Shown: piece after piece, positions 16,839 to 24,164 of the stretch
Layout of the letters: the number at the start of each line of letters is the position of its first letter
How positions within the stretch are numbered: the first letter of the stretch is position 1
Source of the DNA: an uncultured Clostridia bacterium
GTDB taxonomy: Bacteria > Bacillota > Clostridia > Christensenellales > Pumilibacteraceae
Direction: 5' to 3'
NCBI GenBank assembly: GCA_944363615.1
Contig: CALVUQ010000014.1
Coordinates: forward strand, 1 to 41,738
DNA length: 41,738 bases
Made by a program: the position numbers and the translations under genes
The notes under the pieces: model-generated
Told to the model about the DNA's origin: nothing
Seen by the model: only the letters and a program-made list of their open reading frames with translations
Databases searched by the model: none

Positions 16839-17621
16839 ATGCAACAATATTACGGTGACAAGCCGCATATTATATCCCGAAAAAGCAAAAAACGCCCCAA
16901 AAAAAGGCGCGGGCGCACATCGGGAAAAGTAAGAGCCGTGCTTATCGGGCTGTGCGTCGTGTGCGCGGCGGTGTTTCTGATAACCGTTTTTGCGGTTTAT
17001 CCGTCGCGGGACGTCATAAGGCTTAAGGCGGAAAAGTGGTATTACGTTTCCTTTTATTCTCCCACGGAAATTGTGGAAGCGGAGCTTAACGCGCAAAGCC
17101 TTAAAGAAACGGGCGGAGCGGGTTACATAATCAACGACGGCACTTTCAGGGTAACCGCTTTCGTTTACAACTCTTCTTCGGACGCAAAGGCGGTTGCGGA
17201 CAAACAGACTCTTACCGCCTCGGTTTACACCGTTGCCATTCCGGAAGTGAAAATCGACGCGGTAAAAGACGAGTCCACAAGTAAGCAGGTAAAAGAAGGA
17301 TTTTCCGTTCACGGTAAGGTGTACGACGACATAGTGTCCGTGCTTAACGAATTCGACAGGGGACAGACCACCGAAAGCGCCATGTTGCACGCCGTAACGA
17401 CTGTAAGAAGCTACATCGTCGCCGAGCGCGAACGTCAGCAGGCGATATACAACGAAACCAGTTCGACCGCGGTAAACGCGCTGTGCGATTATCTCGATTC
17501 GGCGGTGCAGTCGCTGGACATTGCGATGCTGGGCGAAAACAACGGACTTGCCTCGCGCATAAGATATGCTTTATGCGAGATTATATATAACCGTTATATG
17601 CTGGCGGCGGCGCTCAATTAG
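16839..17621 (+). CDS. Single-pass membrane protein with SPOR-like domain
   Basis: 260 residues. A basic N terminus (KSKKRPKKRRGR) precedes one membrane helix (AVLIGLCVVCAAVFLITVFAV, about residues 32-52), so the rest is probably outside the cell. After the helix, KWYYVSFYSPTEIVEAELNA, GAGYIIND and FRVTAFVY follow the strand-helix-strand pattern of SPOR domains, which bind denuded glycan strands at division sites. The similarity is in pattern only. The remaining 130 residues are helical with no recognised motif. GGAG precedes the ATG by 7 nt. A role in cell-wall or sporulation processes is inference. Confidence 0.6.
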   Translation: MQQYYGDKPHIISRKSKKRPKKRRGRTSGKVRAVLIGLCVVCAAVFLITVFAVYPSRDVIRLKAEKWYYVSFYSPTEIVEAELNAQSLKETGGAGYIINDGTFRVTAFVYNSSSDAKAVADKQTLTASVYTVAIPEVKIDAVKDESTSKQVKEGFSVHGKVYDDIVSVLNEFDRGQTTESAMLHAVTTVRSYIVAERERQQAIYNETSSTAVNALCDYLDSAVQSLDIAMLGENNGLASRIRYALCEIIYNRYMLAAALN

Positions 17622-17703
17622 ACGGCGGCGCATATATAAAATTCAAGTAAAAAAATGGTACGCCTTTTTTCGCCAAAAGTTTATCAAATTCGCCCGTAAA
17701 CAG

Positions 17704-17732
17704 TTGAAAAAAAAGCATAAACGTGATAGAAT
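17704..17732 (+). promoter_or_regulatory. Promoter of the hydrogenase locus
   Basis: TTGAAA at 17704-17709 and TAGAAT at 17727-17732 with a 17-bp spacer, 33 bp before the first gene of the ten-gene set. AAGGAGAGG precedes that gene. Confidence 0.8.
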
Positions 17733-17765
17733 AAGACCGTATGCAATAAATAAGGAGAGGAAAAT

Positions 17766-18119
17766 ATGACCGTCAGACAAATTGCCGAAATTCTCGACGC
17801 GGAAATTCTCTGCTGCGAGGAGCTTGCCGACAGCGTCAATATTCATTCAGCATGCGGATCCGACATGATGAGCGACGTCCTTGCTTACGTCAAGGACCAG
17901 GGTATGTTGCTTACGGGGCTTGTTAACCCGCAGGTCGTACGCACCGCCGAAATGATGGATATGTGCTGCGTCGCGTTCGTCAGGGGAAAGCGACCGGACG
18001 CCGCGATTATTCAGCTGGCACAATCCAAAAACATAATTCTTCTCACCACGCAGGAAAGAATGTACCCGGCTTGCGGAAAGCTGTATAAAGCCGGCCTCGA
18101 CGCGGGTAAGCCGATATGA
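17766..18119 (+). CDS. DRTGG-type domain protein of the hydrogenase locus
   Basis: 117 residues, cytoplasmic. It begins MTVRQIAEILDAEILCCEE and has the strand GSDMMSDVLAYVKDQGMLLTG and a final strand NIILLTTQERMYPACGKLY, which fit the small DRTGG fold found next to [FeFe]-hydrogenase genes in clostridia. No catalytic motif is seen; the domain is usually taken as a ligand-binding or regulatory module. It overlaps the next gene by 4 nt (ATGA). A second protein of the same general type is encoded at 19916-20230. Confidence 0.8.
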   Translation: MTVRQIAEILDAEILCCEELADSVNIHSACGSDMMSDVLAYVKDQGMLLTGLVNPQVVRTAEMMDMCCVAFVRGKRPDAAIIQLAQSKNIILLTTQERMYPACGKLYKAGLDAGKPI

Positions 18120-18538
18120 GCGAACTGATACATCTTCACTACGACGTGGACGGGGAGGACTTCGTATCCTGCGGCCACGCCAGCGAGGACGTCAGGCGCA
18201 CCCTTAAAAGCATCGGCATCTCGGGTGAAGTAATACGCAAGGTATCCATCGCCATGTACGAGGGCGAAATTAACATGGTCATTCACGCCGACGGCGGTGT
18301 AGCGGACGTCAGCATCTGTGAGGACGGCATAGTGGTTACGCTTTCCGATACCGGCAAGGGCATTGCCGACATCGATCAGGCTATGCAGGAGGGATTTTCC
18401 ACCGCCACCGACGAAATAAGGGAACTCGGCTTCGGCGCGGGAATGGGACTTCCCAACATGAAAAAGTATTCCGACTCCATGGACATAAAAAGCGAAGTGG
18501 GCAAAGGCACGGTGGTGACGCTTAAATTTAACCTTTGA
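18116..18538 (+). CDS. HATPase (RsbW-like anti-sigma or kinase-type ATP-binding) protein
   Basis: 140 residues consisting only of a GHKL ATP-binding domain. The N box is MYEGEINMVIHA, the G1 box SDTGKGIADID and the G2 box GAGMGLPNMKKY, followed by GKGTVVTLKF. There is no dimerisation/phospho-acceptor helix, so it resembles RsbW/SpoIIAB-type serine kinases more than sensor histidine kinases. Proteins of this type travel with DRTGG proteins and sensory hydrogenases, so a part in redox- or H2-dependent signalling is likely. Its partner protein is not evident in the window. Confidence 0.85.
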   Translation: MSELIHLHYDVDGEDFVSCGHASEDVRRTLKSIGISGEVIRKVSIAMYEGEINMVIHADGGVADVSICEDGIVVTLSDTGKGIADIDQAMQEGFSTATDEIRELGFGAGMGLPNMKKYSDSMDIKSEVGKGTVVTLKFNL

Positions 18539-18696
18539 TCCCGATACCGATTTTTTTTAAGGCGTCTATACATAGCAGCGTTACTAAAGAGTTCAGTCCT
18601 TTTACGCCTGATAAGCTTTCCCGTTTTATATTTAATAATTTTATCCATGGCGGATGAAAAACCGCTTACATATACAAATTTTAACCGGAGAATGAG

Positions 18697-19947
18697 ATGA
18701 GTCTTGACTTTAAACCCGTATATCTCGACAGCACGAAATGCAACGGTTGCGTCAACTGTATGAAAAGATGCCCGACCGAAGCTATCCGCGTGCGCGGCGG
18801 CAAAGCCACCATCATGTACGAGCGCTGCATCGGTTGCGGGGAATGCGTAAGGGTTTGTCCCACTCACGCCAAGAAGGAATTTTACGATTCGCTGGATTCC
18901 ATTAAGAATTTCAAGTACACCGTTGCGGTACCCAGTCCTTCGCTTTATGCGCAGTTCAACAACATTTACGACACCAATTACGTCCTTACGGCGCTTAAAA
19001 GGCTGGGATTCGACGACGTGGTGGAAGGCGCTATCGGCGCCGAATACGTTTCTGCGGCAACCGCGGAATACATAAAGACTCAGCACAGATCCCGTAAACC
19101 CGTCATAAGCTCGGCTTGTCCCGCGGTGGTCAATCTGATCTTAATGCGGTTCGAACATCTGATGGACAACCTTTCGCCCATTCAGCAACCGGAAGAGGTT
19201 ACCGCAAACATGGCGCGCGCAAAGGCGCAGATGGAAACGGGGTTTAACGACTCCGACATCGGAGTATTCGTGATAACGCAGTGCGCGGCCTGCGTCATGG
19301 GACTCAAAAACAGCGTCAACGCGCGCATAGACGGCGTGCTTTCCGCAAAGGAAATTTATTTTCCGCTTTTGGCGGAGCTTAACAAGCTTACTCCCGCCGA
19401 CCTTGAAAATCTTTCGCTTGCGGGCTCTCTGGGCGTAAGCTGGGGCGCGTCGTCGGGCGAGGCGCACGGGCTTAAGACGGACAACTATCTGTCCGCCGAC
19501 GGCATGGAAAACGTCGTCGCCGTGCTTAACGACATGGAACACGACAGGCTTAGCGGGCTGGATTTTATCGAGCTTTATGCGTGTACGTTAGGCTGCGTGG
19601 GCGGCACCATGAACATCGAAAGTCCTTTTCTTGCGCGCACGCGGCTGAGAAAGCTGAGAAACTCCATGCAGGAAAAACCCGTTTCGGTCACCGACTTTTC
19701 CGCTTACAAGCGAAAAGAAGCGTACAGATGCAACAACGTGTTCAAGCTGGACGACGACATGCTGGTCGCCATGCGCAAAACGCTTAAGGTAAAGGACATC
19801 TATTCGCGTCTTCCCGGCATTAACTGCGGCAGTTGCGGGGCGCCCAGCTGTATGGCGTTTGCCGAAGACGTAGTGCGCGGGACTAAAGCCAAATGCAGAT
19901 ATACGGAGGCGTATCTTGACGATAAACGAAGTAAAACAAAGGCTTGA
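18697..19947 (+). CDS. Putative sensory [FeFe]-hydrogenase-like Fe-S protein
   Basis: 416 residues. The N terminus carries two [4Fe-4S] ferredoxin motifs (CNGCVNCMKRCP and CIGCGECVRVCP). The H-cluster domain is divergent. Its three cysteine loops read SSACPAV, TQCAACVMG and ACTLGCVGG in place of TSCCPxW, MPCxxKK and ECPGGCxGGG; cysteines at the cluster-binding points remain. A C-terminal domain with CGSCGAPSCMAFAEDV and a last cysteine fits another Fe-S cluster. Such homologues with atypical loops are considered H2 or redox sensors. The PAS domain often found in them is absent. It is preceded by a 158-nt gap and overlaps the next gene by 32 nt. Confidence 0.85.
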   Translation: MSLDFKPVYLDSTKCNGCVNCMKRCPTEAIRVRGGKATIMYERCIGCGECVRVCPTHAKKEFYDSLDSIKNFKYTVAVPSPSLYAQFNNIYDTNYVLTALKRLGFDDVVEGAIGAEYVSAATAEYIKTQHRSRKPVISSACPAVVNLILMRFEHLMDNLSPIQQPEEVTANMARAKAQMETGFNDSDIGVFVITQCAACVMGLKNSVNARIDGVLSAKEIYFPLLAELNKLTPADLENLSLAGSLGVSWGASSGEAHGLKTDNYLSADGMENVVAVLNDMEHDRLSGLDFIELYACTLGCVGGTMNIESPFLARTRLRKLRNSMQEKPVSVTDFSAYKRKEAYRCNNVFKLDDDMLVAMRKTLKVKDIYSRLPGINCGSCGAPSCMAFAEDVVRGTKAKCRYTEAYLDDKRSKTKA

Positions 19948-20230
19948 CGCCGACGCCGTCGTGCTGTCGGATAAGCCGATCGAAGGCGTTTATGCGGGCG
20001 ATTTTCTCAGCCGCGTCATGAGTAAGGCTCCGTCGGGGTGCGTGTGGCTTACCGTGATGAACAACGTCAACGTCGCGGGCGTTGCCGTGCTTGCGGAAAT
20101 CAATGCCGTAGTGCTTTGCGAAGGGGTGGTTCCGGACGCTTTGCTTTGCGACAAGTGCCGCGCCGAGGGAATATCGCTGCTTACCACGCCTTTGGACGTT
20201 TTTTCCGCCTGCGTAAGGCTGGGCAGTTGA
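19916..20230 (+). CDS. Second DRTGG-type domain protein of the hydrogenase locus
   Basis: 104 residues from a TTG start with GGAGG 6 nt upstream, inside the end of the preceding gene. The start is supported because MTINEVKQRLDADAVVLSD lines up with the start of the protein at 17766. It also has GVYAGDFLSRVM, CVWLTVMNNVNVAGVAVLA and a final ISLLTTPLDVFSAC strand like its counterpart. No catalytic residues are recognised. The stop overlaps the TTG start of the PHP-domain gene (TTGA), so the three genes are translationally coupled. Confidence 0.75.
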   Translation: MTINEVKQRLDADAVVLSDKPIEGVYAGDFLSRVMSKAPSGCVWLTVMNNVNVAGVAVLAEINAVVLCEGVVPDALLCDKCRAEGISLLTTPLDVFSACVRLGS

Positions 20231-20937
20231 AAGTCTACTACGATCTGCATATTCATACGGCGCTATCGCCCTGCGGCGACGACGACATGACGCCCTGCAA
20301 CATCGTCGGACTTGCCGCGCTTTGCGGACTGGACGTAATTGCCGTTACCGACCACAACTCCGCCGCCAATTGCGCCGCCGTCGAGAAAGCCGGGCTTAAA
20401 GCGGGCGTAACCGTCTTATCGGGCATGGAGCTGGAAACGGCGGAAGAAGTCCACGTCGTAATGCTGTTTCCGTCCGCCGCCGCCGCGGAAGAGTGCGGAA
20501 AGGAAGTGGGCAAAAGACGGCTGCTTGTCCCCAACAATCCCGAAATTTACGGCAGACAGCTTGTCATGACGCATGAAGACCGTATCGCGGGGGAGGAGAA
20601 AAACCTTCTGGTCACAGCCACTGACGTGGGCGTTTACGAAGCCGTTAAACTTGCCCGAAAGTACGGGGGCGCGGCGTTCCCGGCGCACATCGACAGACCT
20701 TCCCACGGGATATTGCAGATGCTGGGCGACATTGCCGACGACATGGGCTTTGCGGCGGTGGAAATAAGCCCCGCAGCATGCGACGAATTCACGGATTGCT
20801 GGATTAAGCGCGGATATACTGTGTTACGCAACTCGGACGCGCATTATCTGGAAAACATGAACCAAAGAAGCGTAAATTTTCTCGAGCTTGACTCGCTGAC
20901 GCCTGAAAACGTCATAGACAAACTCGGGCGAAGATAA
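20227..20937 (+). CDS. PHP-domain phosphoesterase
   Basis: 236 residues from a TTG at 20227 that overlaps the previous stop; the protein then begins KVYYDLHIHTALSPCGDDDM, with the family's first metal motif HIH in its normal place. Further PHP motifs are AVTDHNSAANC, LSGMELETAEEVHV, PAHIDRP and NSDAHY. These histidines and acids bind a trinuclear metal site that hydrolyses phosphate esters. Members next to hydrogenase genes are common in clostridia, but their substrate is not known. It is cytoplasmic and lies 21 nt before the NuoE-like gene. Confidence 0.88.
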   Translation: MKVYYDLHIHTALSPCGDDDMTPCNIVGLAALCGLDVIAVTDHNSAANCAAVEKAGLKAGVTVLSGMELETAEEVHVVMLFPSAAAAEECGKEVGKRRLLVPNNPEIYGRQLVMTHEDRIAGEEKNLLVTATDVGVYEAVKLARKYGGAAFPAHIDRPSHGILQMLGDIADDMGFAAVEISPAACDEFTDCWIKRGYTVLRNSDAHYLENMNQRSVNFLELDSLTPENVIDKLGRR

Positions 20938-20958
20938 ATTTTTTACAAGGAGAACAAC

Positions 20959-21441
20959 ATGAGTAAAGAAATCATCGGCACGCCTCAGCAGTATGAGCAG
21001 TTCTGTCAGGTGCTTGAAGAGCTTAAGTCCGTTCCGGGACCTGTAATGAAGGCGATGCAAAGCGCTCAGGACATTTACGGATATCTTCCGATAGAAGTCC
21101 AGTCGAAAATCGCATCGACTTTCGGCGTATCGCTTGAAGAGGTTTACGGAATCGCGACGTTCTATTCGCAATTCAACCTCAACCCCAAGGGAAAATACAC
21201 CATAGGCATTTGCCTTGGTACGGCTTGTTACGTCAAGGGTTCGGGCGCGATACTGGACAAGTTTAAGGAAAAACTCGGCATTTCGCCCGGGGAAACGACG
21301 GCCGACCGCAAATTCACGCTGGACGCCACGCGTTGCATAGGCTGCTGCGGCCTTGCGCCCGTGCTTACCGTGGGCGGCGAGGTTTTCGGAAACCTTACCG
21401 TGGACGACGTGGACAGAATTTTGGCAAGGTATAATGACTGA
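20959..21441 (+). CDS. hydC: NuoE-like [2Fe-2S] subunit of bifurcating hydrogenase (HydC)
   Basis: 160 residues, the size of NuoE/HydC. The N-terminal helical part ends in the segment ATFYSQFNL, then the thioredoxin-like domain carries the four cluster cysteines: CLGTACYVKG and CIGCCGLAP. It is the small [2Fe-2S] electron carrier of trimeric HydABC-type hydrogenases, which couple NADH and reduced ferredoxin oxidation to H2 formation or run in reverse. GGAG precedes the ATG. Its 3' end overlaps the next gene by 8 nt. Confidence 0.93.
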   Translation: MSKEIIGTPQQYEQFCQVLEELKSVPGPVMKAMQSAQDIYGYLPIEVQSKIASTFGVSLEEVYGIATFYSQFNLNPKGKYTIGICLGTACYVKGSGAILDKFKEKLGISPGETTADRKFTLDATRCIGCCGLAPVLTVGGEVFGNLTVDDVDRILARYND

Positions 21442-21988
21442 ACTTGCTTTGCATATCCTCGACATAGCAAACAATTCCACCCGCGCAAAGGCGAAAAACG
21501 TCGCGATTTCCGTGGTTGCGGACACCGCGGCGGATACGCTTACGATAACCGTTTCAGACGACGGCTGCGGCATGGATAAGGAACTTCTGGAGCGAGTGAC
21601 GGATCCGTTTTCCACCACAAGGACCACTAGAAAGGTGGGGCTGGGCATACCGCTTTTTAAGCAAGCGGCGTTACTTACGGGCGGCAGTTTTTCCATCGAA
21701 AGCGAGCCCGGTAAAGGCACCGTAACGAAAGCGGTGTTCGGGCTAAGGCATATCGACCGCGTTCCTTTAGGAAATCTCGGTTCCACGATGACTGCTTTGG
21801 CGGGCGGATTTCCCGACACTGACTTTACGCTTTTATACGAGTGGGACGGAAAGAAGTATGAATTTTCCACCGTAAAGCTTAAGGAAGTACTGGACGGGGT
21901 GCCGCTCAGCGAACCGGAAGTTCTGAACTATATCGAAGATATGATCGATGAGAATATAGAAAATATAAATGGAGGACAACCCATATGA
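21434..21988 (+). CDS. HATPase-domain protein between hydrogenase subunit genes
   Basis: 184 residues from the ATG at 21434, within the end of the NuoE-like gene. The GHKL ATP-binding domain is clear: N box HILDIANNSTRAKAKNV, G1 DDGCGMDKELL, G2 RKVGLGIPLFKQA and GKGTVTKAVFG. The last 60 residues have no known motif. No phospho-acceptor histidine helix precedes the domain. It is consistently seen between NuoE- and NuoF-like genes in clostridial hydrogenase operons, and its target is unknown. Its stop overlaps the next start by 4 nt. Confidence 0.85.
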   Translation: MTELALHILDIANNSTRAKAKNVAISVVADTAADTLTITVSDDGCGMDKELLERVTDPFSTTRTTRKVGLGIPLFKQAALLTGGSFSIESEPGKGTVTKAVFGLRHIDRVPLGNLGSTMTALAGGFPDTDFTLLYEWDGKKYEFSTVKLKEVLDGVPLSEPEVLNYIEDMIDENIENINGGQPI

Positions 21989-22365
21989 AAACTTTGGAGG
22001 AATTGCAGGCCATCCGCGACAAAATGAAGGAAAGAATCAACAATCGCGGCATTGCCGGCGAAAACGATTACCGCGTGGTCGTGGGAATGGCTACCTGCGG
22101 AATAGCGGCGGGCGCTCGCAATACGCTTAAAGCGCTTACCGAGGAGATAGAGTCCAGACATCTTAACAACGTCATACTGTCGCAGACGGGATGTATCGGT
22201 ATCTGCAAATACGAACCCATTGTGGAAGTATTTGCGCCCGGTCAGGAAAAGGTTACATACGTCCACGTCGATGCCGAGCGCGCTCGTCAGATAGTCGCGT
22301 CGCACATCGTCAACGGCAAACCCATTACCGAATACACTTACAGCTATGCTGTAAAGGAGAACTAA
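21985..22365 (+). CDS. Small thioredoxin-like [2Fe-2S] ferredoxin of the hydrogenase
   Basis: 126 residues. A helical start (LEELQAIRDKMKERI) leads to a thioredoxin-like [2Fe-2S] fold with ATCGIAAGAR and QTGCIGICKYEP. Only three cysteines are evident at the usual four-ligand positions (the first loop has CGIAAG instead of two cysteines), so cluster binding may be altered or need another ligand. It may correspond to the accessory subunit next to HydB. The gene abuts the NuoF-like gene. Confidence 0.85.
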   Translation: MKTLEELQAIRDKMKERINNRGIAGENDYRVVVGMATCGIAAGARNTLKALTEEIESRHLNNVILSQTGCIGICKYEPIVEVFAPGQEKVTYVHVDAERARQIVASHIVNGKPITEYTYSYAVKEN

Positions 22366-24153
22366 ATGCTGGAAAGAGCTCATATACTTGTTTGCGGCGG
22401 CACGGGATGTACGTCCGGAAACAGCAAGAAGATTTTTACCGAATTCGAAAGAATACTTAAGGACAACAAGCTTGACGGAGAAGTGAAACTCATCATGACG
22501 GGTTGCTTCGGTCTTTGCGCGCGCGGCCCCATCGTGGTTGTTTATCCCGACGGCACTTTTTATCAGCACGTAAAGCCCTCCGACGTAGAGGAGATCGTCG
22601 TCGAGCATATATTAAAAGGCCGTCCCGTCGAAAGACTTCTCAATAAGGAAAAGGATGAGGACGGTTCCGTCAAACCCTTCAACGAAACGGCTTTCTACAA
22701 AAGCCAGCATCGTCTGGTGCTTCGCAACTGCGGCGTAATCAATCCCGAAAACATCGACGAATACCTTGCTTACGACGGCTATCTTGCGTATCAGAAGGCG
22801 GTTACCGAAATGACTCCTCAGGAAGTCATCGACGTCATCAAGGCAAGCGGACTCAGGGGACGCGGCGGCGGCGGATTCCCCACGGGTACCAAATGGCAGT
22901 TCGCGCGCAATTCCGTTTCCGACAAGAAATTCGTCGTCTGCAACGCCGACGAGGGCGACCCCGGCGCGTTCATGGACCGTTCGGTTCTGGAGGGCGACCC
23001 CCATTCCGTCATCGAGGCTATGATGATTGCGGGCTACGCGATCGGCGCGGATCAGGGCTATATATATGTGCGTGCGGAATACCCCATCGCGGTAAGCCGT
23101 CTGCAGATAGCAATTGCTCAGGCGCTTGAATACGGAATATTGGGCGACAACGCAATGGGCCTCGGGCACAAGTTCAACATAGAGCTTCGTCTGGGTGCGG
23201 GCGCGTTCGTCTGCGGTGAGGAAACCGCGCTTCTCAACTCCACGGAAGGCAAACGCGGCGAGCCCCGTCAGCGTCCGCCTTTCCCCGCGGTCAAGGGACT
23301 GTTCGGTAAGCCCACGCTTATCAACAACGTCGAAACTTACGCAAACATCACGTCCATTATACTTAAAGGCGCCGATTGGTTCGCGTCCATGGGTACGGAA
23401 AAGAGCAAGGGCACCAAAGTTTTCGCTCTGGGCGGAAAAATTCACAATACCGGCCTTGTGGAAATCCCCATGGGTACCACGCTTCGCACCATAATCGAAG
23501 AAATCGGCGGCGGTATTCCCAACGGCAAAAAGTTCAAGGCGGCTCAGACGGGCGGCCCGTCGGGCGGCTGCATACCCGCGTCGCTTATCGATACTCCCAT
23601 CGATTACGATAACCTTATCGCCATCGGCTCCATGATGGGCAGCGGCGGACTTATCGTCATGGACGAGGACAACTGCATGGTGGATATCGCCAAGTTCTTC
23701 CTCGAGTTCACCGTCGACGAGTCCTGCGGAAAATGCACGCCTTGCCGCGTGGGCAACAAGCGTCTTTACGAAATGCTTGACAAGGTCACCAAAGGCGAAG
23801 CTACTATGGAAGATCTTGACGAAATGGAAGCGCTTTGCCACTACATAAAAGAAAATTCGCTTTGCGGACTGGGTCAGACCGCGCCCAACCCCGTGCTTTC
23901 CACTTTAAGATACTTCAAAGACGAGTACATCGCTCACGTCCGCGACAAGAAGTGCCCGGCAGGCGTTTGTAAAGCGCTTGTGTCTTACGAAATCGATCCC
24001 GCGCTGTGCGTCGGCTGCGGATTGTGTAAGCGCGGCTGTCCCGTGGGCGCCATCTCCGGCGAGATAAGACAGGTCCACGTCATCGACCCCAAAAAGTGCA
24101 TAAAGTGCGGCGCTTGTATTGCGGCTTGCCGTAAAAACGCCATCAAGAAGTAG
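22366..24153 (+). CDS. hydB: NuoF-like flavin subunit of bifurcating hydrogenase (HydB)
   Basis: 595 residues, close to other HydB proteins. Order of domains: N-terminal thioredoxin-like [2Fe-2S] domain (C10, C15 and TGCFGLC), the NADH/FMN core with GLRGRGGGGFPTG and CNADEGDPGAFMDR, the [4Fe-4S] motif SCGKCTPCRVGNKRL, and a C-terminal pair of ferredoxin motifs (CVGCGLCKRGCP and CIKCGACIAACR). This subunit is the NADH site and the presumed point of flavin-based bifurcation. AAAGGAG precedes the ATG by 6 nt. It is followed 11 nt later by hydA. Confidence 0.96.
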   Translation: MLERAHILVCGGTGCTSGNSKKIFTEFERILKDNKLDGEVKLIMTGCFGLCARGPIVVVYPDGTFYQHVKPSDVEEIVVEHILKGRPVERLLNKEKDEDGSVKPFNETAFYKSQHRLVLRNCGVINPENIDEYLAYDGYLAYQKAVTEMTPQEVIDVIKASGLRGRGGGGFPTGTKWQFARNSVSDKKFVVCNADEGDPGAFMDRSVLEGDPHSVIEAMMIAGYAIGADQGYIYVRAEYPIAVSRLQIAIAQALEYGILGDNAMGLGHKFNIELRLGAGAFVCGEETALLNSTEGKRGEPRQRPPFPAVKGLFGKPTLINNVETYANITSIILKGADWFASMGTEKSKGTKVFALGGKIHNTGLVEIPMGTTLRTIIEEIGGGIPNGKKFKAAQTGGPSGGCIPASLIDTPIDYDNLIAIGSMMGSGGLIVMDEDNCMVDIAKFFLEFTVDESCGKCTPCRVGNKRLYEMLDKVTKGEATMEDLDEMEALCHYIKENSLCGLGQTAPNPVLSTLRYFKDEYIAHVRDKKCPAGVCKALVSYEIDPALCVGCGLCKRGCPVGAISGEIRQVHVIDPKKCIKCGACIAACRKNAIKK

Positions 24154-24164
24154 AGGTGAAAACA

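Noticed and set aside
20038..20226. Long N-terminal extension of the PHP-domain protein
   Set aside because: It reads out of frame through the DRTGG-type gene and is arginine-rich nonsense; the PHP motif begins right after the TTG at 20227.
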